Assembly (NCBI GenBank): GCA_900555215.1 | Contig: USKR01000035.1 | Span: 1-8,481 of the forward strand | DNA length: 8,481 bases | Source of the DNA: an uncultured Ruminococcus sp. | GTDB lineage: Bacteria > Bacillota > Clostridia > Lachnospirales > Lachnospiraceae | Direction: 5' to 3' | The notes under the pieces: generated by a model | What the model was told of the DNA's origin: nothing | Seen by the model: the letters and a program-made list of their open reading frames with translations, nothing else | Databases searched by the model: none | Program-made: the position numbers and the translations under genes | In this document: positions 1 through 6,413 of the stretch, one piece after another | Numbering within the stretch: position 1 is the stretch's first letter | Layout: each line of letters begins with the position of its first letter

Positions 1-881
1 TGCGCCTCCGGATCGCCGAACCTGGCATTGTATTCCAGTACCTTCGGTCCGTCTGCCGTGAGCATCAGTCCAAAGAAGATCACGCCTTTGAACGGACGTC
101 CTTCTGCTGCCATAGCGTCCACGGTAGGCTGATAGATATACCGGTCACAGAACTCCTCTACCTCTTTTGTATAGAACGGACTGGGGGAGAATGTTCCCAT
201 TCCTGCCGTATTCAGACCTGTATCTCCGTCCCCGGCACGCTTGTGGTCCTGGGCGCTCGTCATCGTCTTAATCGTCTTGCCGTCCACAAAAGAGAGCACT
301 GATACCTCGCGTCCGGTCATGAATTCCTCAATGACCATCTCATTTCCCGCTGTCCCGAACTTCTTGTCCAGCATGATCGTCCTGACTCCGTCTTTTGCCT
401 CCTCGAGGTTCTGACAGATCAGCACGCCTTTCCCGAGAGCAAGTCCGTCTGCTTTCAGGACAATTGGAAATTTTGCCGTCTCCAGATAGGCAAGAGCCTT
501 ATCCGGGTCAGTAAAATTCTCATATGCAGCTGTGGGGATATTATACTTTTTCATCAGATCCTTTGAAAACGCCTTTGAACCTTCAAGAATCGCAGCATTT
601 TTCCTCGGTCCGAACGTGCGGATTCCAGCCTCCTCAAGCACATCCACAAGACCTCCCACAAGCGGGTCATCCATCCCCACGATACACAGATCGATCTCGT
701 TTTCTTTTGCAAATGCCGCCAGTCTGTCAAACTCCATCGGTCCGATATCCACACACTCTGCGTACTCTGCGATCCCGGCATTTCCCGGCGCACAGTAGAT
801 CTTGTCCGCCCGTGGGCTCTTCGCCACGCTTGCCGCTATGGCATGTTCTCTTCCTCCGCTTCCAACGATCAGTACTTTCAT
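1..881 (-). CDS. purD: Phosphoribosylamine-glycine ligase (GAR synthetase), 3' end cut by window edge
   Basis: PurD joins 5-phosphoribosylamine and glycine using ATP to give GAR, the second step of cytosolic IMP synthesis. I translated the minus strand from the ATG at 881 and found one uninterrupted frame of 293 codons to the window edge; the family is usually about 420 residues, so roughly the last 130 are missing. Visible motifs are the N-terminal GSGGREHA loop (7-14), the ATP-grasp segment KADGLALGKGV (143-153), an NTAGMG motif (224-229) and the metal/active-site stretch EYNARFGDPEA at the cut end. The second glycine of the usual NTGGMG motif is alanine here (A226). The start is fixed by GAGGAGG five bases upstream of the ATG, inside the 12-nt gap after purN. 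It is the last pur gene visible and is presumably co-transcribed with purEMN. Confidence 0.97.
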   Translation of the reverse strand, partial: MKVLIVGSGGREHAIAASVAKSPRADKIYCAPGNAGIAEYAECVDIGPMEFDRLAAFAKENEIDLCIVGMDDPLVGGLVDVLEEAGIRTFGPRKNAAILEGSKAFSKDLMKKYNIPTAAYENFTDPDKALAYLETAKFPIVLKADGLALGKGVLICQNLEEAKDGVRTIMLDKKFGTAGNEMVIEEFMTGREVSVLSFVDGKTIKTMTSAQDHKRAGDGDTGLNTAGMGTFSPSPFYTKEVEEFCDRYIYQPTVDAMAAEGRPFKGVIFFGLMLTADGPKVLEYNARFGDPEA

Positions 882-893
882 AGTAACCTCCTC

Positions 894-1562
894 TTATTTG
901 CTTATCACCGCATGGCTGCCCTCGACCTTTACCCGGCCGTTTGCGATCAGGTCGATCGCCCGGGGCAGTATCTTCCACTCCGCCTGTTCCATAACTCTTC
1001 TCTGGAGAATTTCCGGAGTATCGCCCTGCTCTACTTCCACTGCTTTCTGGAGAATGATCGGTCCGGTATCTGTACCTTCATCCACGAAATGTACTGTCGC
1101 GCCGACAACTTTCACACCGCGCTGAAGCGCCGCCTCATGTACCTTCAGTCCATAGTATCCCTTCCCGCAGAAAGACGGGATCAGGGACGGATGGATGTTG
1201 ATCATGCGGTTGCGGTACTGCGCGATCATCTCCGGAGGGATCACGACAAGAAATCCTGCCAGAACTACAAGATCCGGTTCATATCCATTTACCGCCTCCA
1301 GCAGTTTTTCATTAAATATCTCCCTTGACTCATAATCTTTTGGGGAAATACATTTCGAAGGGATTCCGTTCTCTTCCGCGCGCTTCAGGGCATATGCATT
1401 TTTATTATTACTGATCACGCCCGCGATCACCGTGTTCGTGATATTTCCATCTTTCACACGGTCAATAACAGCCTGGAGGTTTGTTCCGCCGCCGGATACC
1501 ATCACAACGATGCGGCATGCGCCTTCATTCTTCCGGCTGTCCTCGGCTTTTGTCTCTAACAT
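894..1562 (-). CDS. purN: Phosphoribosylglycinamide formyltransferase (GAR transformylase)
   Basis: PurN transfers a formyl group from 10-formyl-tetrahydrofolate to GAR, giving FGAR. The 222-residue product shows the N-terminal SGGGTN phosphate-binding loop (23-28) and the folate/catalytic core [11 protein letters not shown] with N122 and H124. The loop DEGTDTGPI supplies the third catalytic acid (D165, by alignment from memory with the E. coli Asn-His-Asp set). All three catalytic residues are present. The first 16 residues, before [10 protein letters not shown], are a charged tail longer than the few residues most PurN proteins have. The start is nevertheless well supported: an AGGAG lies about eight bases upstream, and the ATG overlaps the end of purM by 7 nt, which suggests coupled translation. 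purD follows after 12 nt. Confidence 0.97.
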   Translation of the reverse strand: MLETKAEDSRKNEGACRIVVMVSGGGTNLQAVIDRVKDGNITNTVIAGVISNNKNAYALKRAEENGIPSKCISPKDYESREIFNEKLLEAVNGYEPDLVVLAGFLVVIPPEMIAQYRNRMINIHPSLIPSFCGKGYYGLKVHEAALQRGVKVVGATVHFVDEGTDTGPIILQKAVEVEQGDTPEILQRRVMEQAEWKILPRAIDLIANGRVKVEGSHAVISK

Positions 1563-2581
1563 AAATCTACTCCTTTTTCTCCCTCGATGATGCTGCCGAC
1601 AACATATGGCGCTTCTCCTGCCGCCCTGACCGCTTCCATAGCGCGGTCAACATCTGCCTCATCTACTGCAAGGACCATGCCAAGCCCCATATTAAACGTG
1701 TTGTACATCATATGCTCTTCCACATCGCCGTCTGCAGAAAGCATATTGAAGATTGGCGGGATCGGATAGCTGTCTTTCTTTATGACTGCCCTTGTGCCAT
1801 CCTTCAGCATACGCGGAACATTTTCATAAAAGCCGCCGCCCGTTATATGGCTGCACGCCTTTACAGTGACTCCTGCGTCCTTGATACTCTTTAATGCTTT
1901 TACATAAATCCTGGTCGGAGCAAGCAGCGCCTCCCCAAGTGTGCACCCCAGACTGTCATAGTATGTATCCAGGGCTTCTCTCTTCATATTGAAGACCTTT
2001 CTTACAAGAGAAAATCCGTTGCTGTGGATTCCTGAGGACGCCATTCCGATCAAAACGTCTCCCGGCTTTAAGTTCTCACCTGTGATCATATCCTTTTTAT
2101 CACATACACCAACCGCAAAACCCGCCAGGTCGTACTCGTCTTCAGCCATAAGCCCCGGATGCTCTGCCGTCTCTCCTCCGATCAAAGCAGCGCCCGACTG
2201 GAGACACCCGTCAGCCACTCCTTTTACGATCTCTGCGATCTTCTCCGGCTCGTTTTTTCCGCAGGCAATATAATCCAGGAAAAACAGCGGTTCCCCGCCC
2301 GCGCAGGCAATGTCGTTCACACACATCGCCACTGCATCGATCCCGATAGTGTCATGCTTATCCATAACCATCGCCAGCTTGACTTTTGTGCCGCATCCGT
2401 CTGTCCCTGAAAGGAGCACCGGCTCATCCATCTCCTTAATCTTCGCCAGTGAAAACGCCCCGGAGAATCCGCCAAGTCCGCCGAGCACCTCCTCGCGCAT
2501 CGTCTTCTTCACATGCTCCTTCATAAGTTCAACTGATCTGTAACCAGCCTCAATATCAACGCCCGCATTTTTATAATCCAT
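1556..2581 (-). CDS. purM: Phosphoribosylformylglycinamidine cyclo-ligase (AIR synthetase)
   Basis: PurM closes the imidazole ring of FGAM with ATP to give AIR. The 341-residue length matches the family. Conserved blocks appear in order: GTDGCGTK (59-66, where many homologues have Val instead of Cys), the VAMCVND helix (84-90), GGETAEHPG (135-143), [12 protein letters not shown] (184-195), [15 protein letters not shown] (245-259) and [11 protein letters not shown] (292-302). Together these are diagnostic of the PurM/AIRS fold. The start ATG has AAGGAG at 2590-2595, eight bases upstream. Its last codons overlap the purN start. A 72-nt gap with a short hairpin separates it from purE, the widest gap within the pur segment. 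No truncation or frameshift is seen. Confidence 0.98.
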   Translation of the reverse strand: MDYKNAGVDIEAGYRSVELMKEHVKKTMREEVLGGLGGFSGAFSLAKIKEMDEPVLLSGTDGCGTKVKLAMVMDKHDTIGIDAVAMCVNDIACAGGEPLFFLDYIACGKNEPEKIAEIVKGVADGCLQSGAALIGGETAEHPGLMAEDEYDLAGFAVGVCDKKDMITGENLKPGDVLIGMASSGIHSNGFSLVRKVFNMKREALDTYYDSLGCTLGEALLAPTRIYVKALKSIKDAGVTVKACSHITGGGFYENVPRMLKDGTRAVIKKDSYPIPPIFNMLSADGDVEEHMMYNTFNMGLGMVLAVDEADVDRAMEAVRAAGEAPYVVGSIIEGEKGVDLC

Positions 2582-2600
2582 AATCTGATCTCCTTATCGA

Positions 2601-2619
2601 ACCCCGCTGTCCGCGGGAT
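2601..2619 (-). other. Short intercistronic hairpin between purE and purM
   Basis: In the minus-strand RNA a CCCGC/GCGGG stem closes a five-base loop (GGACA) and can be extended by one G-U and one A-U pair. It lies between the purE stop and the purM Shine-Dalgarno and is not followed by a U-run, so it does not look like a terminator. It might stabilise or separate the purE and purM messages; that role is only inferred. Confidence 0.35.
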
Positions 2620-2653
2620 GTCTGTTTTCAATACTGCCTTATCCGGCCGGTCC

Positions 2654-3151
2654 TCAACTGTTCAGATACGCCTCGTAACCGATCTCTTTTAATTTATCTG
2701 CCTTTGCCTGCACTGTATCCTTCATTTCTGCGGAATAGTCCTTCAGTTTATTAAGCACTTCTGCATCTGATGTGGCAAGGATCTTTGCCGCGAGGATCGC
2801 AGCATTCATTCCTCCGTCAATGGCTACAGTCGCTACCGGCATCTGTACGATGGAGTAGAGCGCGTCCATACCGTCCAGGTTCTTCCCGGACATTGGCACT
2901 CCGATGACCGGCATCGGGAAGAGCGCAGCACACATTCCCGGAAGATGAGCCGCCATTCCGGCTCCTGCGATGATTACCTTGATTCCCTTTCCTTCCGCGG
3001 CTTTCGCCCAGTCAAAAAATATATCCGGCATACGGTGAGCGGAGATGATCGTCATCTCATAGTCGATCCCGAATTTCTCCAGCATAGATGCAGCTTTGCT
3101 CATCACCTTCAGGTCAGAGTCGCTGCCCATAACGATTCCTACTTTTGGCAT
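2654..3151 (-). CDS. purE: N5-carboxyaminoimidazole ribonucleotide mutase (class I PurE)
   Basis: PurE moves the carboxyl group of N5-CAIR to C4, giving CAIR; it acts as a cytosolic octamer in the family. The 165-residue product has the phosphate loop GSDSD (9-13), the catalytic SAHRMP segment with H39 (38-42), AGAGMAAHLPGM (62-73) and SIVQMP (100-105), all typical of class I enzymes. Where homologues read MPxGxPVATVAI, this protein reads MPVATVAI, so four residues of a conserved loop are missing in frame. No purK is visible nearby. The start has a near-perfect AAGGAGG (3159-3165) seven bases upstream; this site sits inside the last codons of the peptidase gene, which purE overlaps by 13 nt, implying translational coupling. 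Identity is certain; full activity is less so because of the loop loss. Confidence 0.96.
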   Translation of the reverse strand: MPKVGIVMGSDSDLKVMSKAASMLEKFGIDYEMTIISAHRMPDIFFDWAKAAEGKGIKVIIAGAGMAAHLPGMCAALFPMPVIGVPMSGKNLDGMDALYSIVQMPVATVAIDGGMNAAILAAKILATSDAEVLNKLKDYSAEMKDTVQAKADKLKEIGYEAYLNS

Positions 3152-5286
3152 TTCATTTCCTCCTTAGAATGCGTAAATCCTTTTAATGGTTCATTTAGAA
3201 CTTCTGTTCCCGGAAGTACGAATTTTCCGTCTTTTAATAGTATAATGTGTTTCCCTTCTTTTGTCACTACACTTATTTCTTCTAACTCTTCATAAGGCAC
3301 GGTTATATCTGTATGGCAGTTAAAATAAGCTTTTGACACATCTATCCGCCTTTTCAGGGAAATCGAATTGTCCTTTGCCACGATCTCTTTCCCGGATGGA
3401 TTGTAAACCCTGATGTCCTCGCTCCAGGAATAACACGTATCTCCCACAGCAAAATGAGGTCCCGTTTTCTCCGCGATCAGGATCGGCATCTTATTCTCGA
3501 TCCCGTATTTCCTTGCAGCCACATATGCCGTTGTATTTGTCCCGATTGCAAACTCTCCAAGGGGCAGCGTGCTGTGGTTCTTCAGGATATTGTCATAAAT
3601 ATATCTTCGCCCCTGCTCCTCGTCTGCAAAATTTCCGCATCGGTAATCCTCTATCATCCCATCCCGGAATACAAGCTCCAGATCCTTATACTCCAGTCCT
3701 TCCAGATAGACCCGGCTCACATGAAGCACCCCGGAAGTACCTTCCAGTACGGGAGACGTGAACACCTCGCCCACAGGGATATTTACGTCAGCCACACAGT
3801 TTTCGAATTTTGTCTCCTTGTCCGGGTCAGCCAGAGGATGGAGCTGCACACGGATATCTGTATGATTCTCTCCTTTTCCTGTTACACGGACGTATTCTCC
3901 CTGGTCAAGTGCATCGATCATGGTCTGCTGTACTTTTTCGTAAAGCTCTGCATCCAGCGTATTGATTTTGATCACTTCATCAAAGATCTCCGGATACCGC
4001 TCTCCGATCTCGGGCACAGGATAGGCAACGATCGTAAAGCTTCGCTCTTCTCCTTTGATATATTCATTGGTAAGCTGTCCGGAGCGGCTGTCATACTTGA
4101 GAGCCAGTTCCCTCTGCTCATCCGTATAGGACGGAGCTTCCGGCACTTGCTTTGGAGAAAACGGAGTCTCCCCGAATGTCTCCATCACAGCCGGTCCTGC
4201 AAACTGAGCAGCCAGCCCCCTGTGCTGTTCATACACAGTGCGCATAACTTCCAGCCTGCGCTCGATGTAACGCTTATCCATAAAAAGAGCCTGGTCCTGA
4301 CGGTGATCATACTCGTACTGCCAGTTAGCGACCGCGCCGTAATAGCCGATCTTATGGTGCTCCCGCTTCGTGATCACACTGGATGCCGCCCGGTAAATGA
4401 CCGGTTTCAAGCCCATCTTCCGAAAATTATCTATGGCAGCCCGGATCACTTTCTCAAAGCCCAGATTGTACCGGATATTGACTACGGATTTCTTTGACAG
4501 ATCCTTCCCCGTATTGATGAAACCAATACGGTATCCCTCTGTATACACGTCTGCCATCCTTTGGATCGTATCCTCTGGCAGAGAACGCAGATGTCTTGCC
4601 GTCCCCAGCTCATTCTCCGTGATATATTCCCCGAAACGGTACAGATAACGGTCGCTTTCCAGATCCGCATGTTCGATAATATCTGCCGCAAAGGAACGTT
4701 CCGGATCAATCTGTTCCATGACCCTGTCCGCAAGGAACACATCACAGTAATCGCTGGCATACCAGTAAATGATATCCCGCACCTGCTCAGCCAGCTCTGC
4801 CGCTGATTCTTCTGTATCTTTCTCAGACCCCTCCTCTGATGTTCCCTCAAAACTGTTGTACACTTCGATAAACAATTCATAGAGGATCGTCAGATAATCA
4901 ATCCTGTTCTCAAATGAACAGGGTATTCCCGACCTCATCTCAGCATTTAAAAGACTTAACAGCCTGCCGATATCCATTCCCAGCTTTTCTGCCGCATAAG
5001 CCGGATTTGCATAACTGCTTGCATAACGTTCCCCAATAATGCCGCTGTAAAGGATCTCATTTAAGCTCTTCATTTCCTCCAGGCTGTATCTTTCCCATTC
5101 GCCGGAAGCGACCTTGCGCCTCACATTTTCAAGCTCAAGAAGAAAGATCGCCGTATCCTGAAAATACGGCACATATTTCTGCGGCACTGTCTCCTCAGTG
5201 ACAATACCTCTCAGGCGTCCCACTGCGAGTTCATGCCGTTCCTCATACTGTTCATTTCTTTCTTTCTGCATGTCTTTACCATCCAT
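3139..5286 (-). CDS. M29-family metallo-aminopeptidase with long N-terminal extension
   Basis: The C-terminal part of this 715-residue protein looks like an M29 (AmpS/aminopeptidase T) dimetal exopeptidase, which removes N-terminal residues from peptides in the cytosol. The likely metal and catalytic residues are all present: E507 in GEVFTSP, E578 in LGEFAIG, H611 and Y619 in GPHFAVGDTCYSW, and H658/D660 in NCHTD. A Rossmann-like M29 N-domain seems to begin near residue 240-265 (RYNLGFEKVIRAA). Typical M29 enzymes have about 370-415 residues, so about 240 extra residues precede it. That extension looks helical, holds an acidic linker (about 147-167) and matches nothing I recognise. There is no signal peptide. 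The start ATG shares one base with the upstream stop (TGATG) and has GGAGG nine bases before it; M6 is a weaker alternative. The 3' end overlaps purE. Peptidase identity is confident; substrate unknown. Confidence 0.88.
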   Translation of the reverse strand: MDGKDMQKERNEQYEERHELAVGRLRGIVTEETVPQKYVPYFQDTAIFLLELENVRRKVASGEWERYSLEEMKSLNEILYSGIIGERYASSYANPAYAAEKLGMDIGRLLSLLNAEMRSGIPCSFENRIDYLTILYELFIEVYNSFEGTSEEGSEKDTEESAAELAEQVRDIIYWYASDYCDVFLADRVMEQIDPERSFAADIIEHADLESDRYLYRFGEYITENELGTARHLRSLPEDTIQRMADVYTEGYRIGFINTGKDLSKKSVVNIRYNLGFEKVIRAAIDNFRKMGLKPVIYRAASSVITKREHHKIGYYGAVANWQYEYDHRQDQALFMDKRYIERRLEVMRTVYEQHRGLAAQFAGPAVMETFGETPFSPKQVPEAPSYTDEQRELALKYDSRSGQLTNEYIKGEERSFTIVAYPVPEIGERYPEIFDEVIKINTLDAELYEKVQQTMIDALDQGEYVRVTGKGENHTDIRVQLHPLADPDKETKFENCVADVNIPVGEVFTSPVLEGTSGVLHVSRVYLEGLEYKDLELVFRDGMIEDYRCGNFADEEQGRRYIYDNILKNHSTLPLGEFAIGTNTTAYVAARKYGIENKMPILIAEKTGPHFAVGDTCYSWSEDIRVYNPSGKEIVAKDNSISLKRRIDVSKAYFNCHTDITVPYEELEEISVVTKEGKHIILLKDGKFVLPGTEVLNEPLKGFTHSKEEMKCQK
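3159..3165 (-). promoter_or_regulatory. purE Shine-Dalgarno embedded in the peptidase 3' end
   Basis: AAGGAGG lies seven bases before the purE ATG and codes for part of the HSKEEMKCQK tail of the M29 protein. It fixes the purE start and means ribosomes finishing the peptidase pass directly over it. Confidence 0.8.
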
Positions 5287-5660
5287 CAGTTCAGGCCTCC
5301 TATAAATATTGCAAGGAATATGATAAGGGCGGCCGCATTTACAGGCAGTCCGATCTTACAGGTCAGATAACTGCGGTCACGCTCCCGGAACCCCTGTATC
5401 GCGCAGCGGATTCCCCAGATCGATAACAGAAATGAAATAATGACGATCCCTCCAACGATCCCGGCAGCTTCCCCGCGGGCGATAAATGCGTACAAAATGC
5501 ATCCTGCCAGAATAAGAATTGCCCCTGCGCCGCTTATGCAGGATATAGTCCCTTTGCGGGAATTCTTAAATTTCGCCCTGCCATATTTCCGCGTTCCTCT
5601 TTTTCTGCGTTCCTTTTCCTTCTGCCGCTGTTCAGCGCTTTTTTCATTTCCGAACATCAT
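5286..5660 (-). CDS. Small membrane protein, DUF6142-like
   Basis: This 124-residue protein starts with a very basic cytosolic tail (about residues 7-36, many Lys/Arg) followed by three hydrophobic segments at roughly 42-61, 66-87 and 103-121. The pattern KxxxGxxS before TM1, SxxGxxxxxxGFRExD after TM2 and a final KIGxxxNxxxL helix resembles, from memory, the DUF6142 family of clostridial membrane proteins of unknown function. No enzymatic motif is visible. The start overlaps vanZ by 17 nt; AAGGAG lies five bases before the first ATG and eight before the second, so M2 may be the true start. Its stop touches the peptidase ATG. Function unknown; a role linked to the neighbouring membrane protein or peptidase is speculation. 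Confidence 0.8.
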   Translation of the reverse strand: MMFGNEKSAEQRQKEKERRKRGTRKYGRAKFKNSRKGTISCISGAGAILILAGCILYAFIARGEAAGIVGGIVIISFLLSIWGIRCAIQGFRERDRSYLTCKIGLPVNAAALIIFLAIFIGGLN

Positions 5661-6108
5661 GTTTTCTCCTTATTCCATTACATATCAGAAAAGTAATATA
5701 CCCGAGCACGCCTCCGATCGTGTTCAAAAGGATATCATCCACATCAAAACTCCCCACTCGCGTAAAAAGCTGTATGATCTCCACACACAGGCTCAGTCCC
5801 ATACTGAAAAATAAAGTCTTGAAAAACCCTCTTGTCCTGCTGGCCATGGAAATAAAAAAGCCATATGGAACAAAAATCAGAATGTTCCCCGCCAGATTTG
5901 CAAACACTGCAAATGTCCCCAACTGGTCTCTGTAAATAATAAATCTCTTGATCTCCCTGAACAGTTCCAGATTATACCGATATTCCGCCGATATCTCCGT
6001 CCTGCCATACCATTCGGCGAGGAACAGGAAATAGATCAGGAACACAACATATAACAAAAACAGGACTTTACCCAGCGCCCTGAATAACTTTTTCTTTTTA
6101 TTTGTCAA
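5644..6108 (-). CDS. VanZ-like family membrane protein
   Basis: The 154-residue protein has about four hydrophobic segments (near 12-30, 64-87, 95-112 and 126-145). It carries the VanZ-family polar signature NLAGNILIFVPYG (71-83) followed by E110, Q113, R117, D122/D124/D125, N129 and GG in the stretch VEIIQLFTRVGSFDVDDI and onward. VanZ itself gives low-level teicoplanin resistance by an unclear route, but most VanZ-domain proteins lie outside van clusters and have no assigned role, so resistance should not be assumed. The start is TTG, chosen because GAAGAGG lies seven bases upstream and an in-frame stop lies four codons before it. It is the first gene after the repeat-filled spacer and overlaps the DUF6142-like gene. 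It is probably the head of the transcript segment leading into pur. Confidence 0.88.
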   Translation of the reverse strand: MTNKKKKLFRALGKVLFLLYVVFLIYFLFLAEWYGRTEISAEYRYNLELFREIKRFIIYRDQLGTFAVFANLAGNILIFVPYGFFISMASRTRGFFKTLFFSMGLSLCVEIIQLFTRVGSFDVDDILLNTIGGVLGYITFLICNGIRRKHDVRK

Positions 6109-6115
6109 AACAATA

Positions 6116-6122
6116 CCTCTTC
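6116..6122 (-). promoter_or_regulatory. Ribosome binding site for the TTG-started vanZ-like gene
   Basis: GAAGAGG sits seven bases before the TTG at 6108-6106. It is a moderate Shine-Dalgarno but correctly placed, and it is the main reason to accept the TTG, since no in-frame ATG is available upstream before a stop codon. It borders the repeat block. Confidence 0.6.
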
Positions 6123-6145
6123 ATAAATTGTCAGACAGCTCTCCC

Positions 6146-6166
6146 AAAAGGGGTCAGACCCCTTTT
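6146..6166. terminator. Symmetrical GC-rich hairpin with A4/T4 flanks, possible weak bidirectional terminator
   Basis: Perfect ten-base arms with GGGG/CCCC cores flanked by A4 and T4 give a stem-loop that on either strand ends in four U residues. It lies about 40 bases before the vanZ-like start. The U-run is short, so it may only reduce read-through from pyrE into the downstream genes. Termination is inferred from shape alone. Confidence 0.4.
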
Positions 6167-6192
6167 CGATAAATTGTCTGAACATTCAGTCA

Positions 6193-6226
6193 ACGAGGGA
6201 CAGATCGTGTATGATCTGTCCCCCGT
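6193..6226. repeat. Long inverted repeat GGGACAGATC / GATCTGTCCC
   Basis: A ten-base perfect stem around GTGTAT continues, after one A/C mismatch, into an outer ACG/CGT pairing. It is not followed by a U-run on either strand, so it is better read as a palindromic repeat or RNA-stabilising hairpin than as an intrinsic terminator. Confidence 0.6.
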
Positions 6227-6230
6227 AACA

Positions 6231-6252
6231 GACTTGCGGATACCCCGCAGTC
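6231..6252 (-). other. Hairpin at the stop codon of the 49-residue membrane protein
   Basis: GACTTGCGG and CCGCAGTC form an eight-pair stem with one bulged T, around a five-base loop. It begins within the TGA of the small gene. No U-run follows, so it is probably a 3'-end stabilising structure or part of the neighbouring repeat block rather than a terminator. Confidence 0.35.
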
Positions 6253-6400
6253 AAAATGTAATTTCTCTCTTATGCTTCAGCAGACTGGCGCCGCTCACAA
6301 TGGAAAGCACTCCCACCGTAATACCCACGACCAGAACGATGATACCTATCGCAATACTGCCTGCGCCGCTGTTCTTCATTGTAAGATATGCTTTTTCCAT
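6251..6400 (-). CDS. 49-residue single-span membrane protein downstream of pyrE
   Basis: The minus strand from the ATG at 6400 encodes MEKAYLTMKN, then a glycine-rich hydrophobic helix (about 11-40, AIGIIVLVVGITVGVLSIV core), then a basic end LLKHKREITF and a TGA. The shape is one membrane span with charged ends and no signal-peptidase site. A strong GGGAGG ends eight bases before the ATG, and the gene lies 13 nt after pyrE, so it is very likely translated from the pyrE transcript. I believe very similar short proteins occur beside pyrE in related clostridia, but that is from memory. No function is known to me; coincidental ORF status is unlikely given the ribosome binding site and helix. Confidence 0.78.
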   Translation of the reverse strand: MEKAYLTMKNSGAGSIAIGIIVLVVGITVGVLSIVSGASLLKHKREITF

Positions 6401-6413
6401 AGTCCGCGCCTCC

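Larger units (their letters stand above)
6123..6226. repeat. Repeat-packed intergenic block, possible REP/RAYT-type palindromic element
   Basis: This spacer holds two perfect inverted repeats and one pair of direct repeats in about 100 bases. A palindrome with arms AAAAGGGGTC and GACCCCTTTT around a central A is at 6146-6166. A second with arms GGGACAGATC and GATCTGTCCC around six bases is at 6197-6222, extendable to 6194-6225 or so with one mismatch. A 13-base direct repeat (ATAAATTGTC[A/T]GA, 12 of 13 identical) lies at 6123-6135 and 6169-6181, bracketing the first palindrome. From memory, GGGGTCAGACCCC and GGGACAGAT-type palindromes recur near REP-associated tyrosine transposases in many bacteria, so a non-mobile REP-like copy is the best guess. 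No transposase is in the window. It could alternatively be only a pair of stem-loops acting on transcription. Confidence 0.5.

Noticed and set aside
2582..2653. Purine riboswitch or regulatory leader before purM
   Set aside because: The 72-base gap is too short for a purine riboswitch, shows no three-way junction pattern, and holds only one small hairpin.
3454..4497. A 347-codon open frame on the plus strand
   Set aside because: It lies wholly antisense to the well-supported M29 peptidase gene, has no good ribosome binding site, and its product is rich in His, Leu, Ser and Arg with no family resemblance; it is a shadow of the real gene's codon usage.
5644..6108. Glycopeptide-resistance determinant based on the VanZ domain
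   Set aside because: No vanHAX, vanS or vanR genes are present; VanZ-domain proteins are widespread outside resistance clusters.
6098..6124. Eight-codon leader peptide (MKRYCFDK) overlapping the vanZ-like start
   Set aside because: No ribosome binding site of its own is evident, and such a short frame is expected by chance; its ATG comes from the direct repeat.
6166..6193. TTGACT at 6188-6193 as a -35 box for the vanZ-pur segment
   Set aside because: The -35 is good, but the best -10 at usable spacing (TATCGA at 16 bases) matches only three of six positions and lacks the final T. A promoter here cannot be supported.
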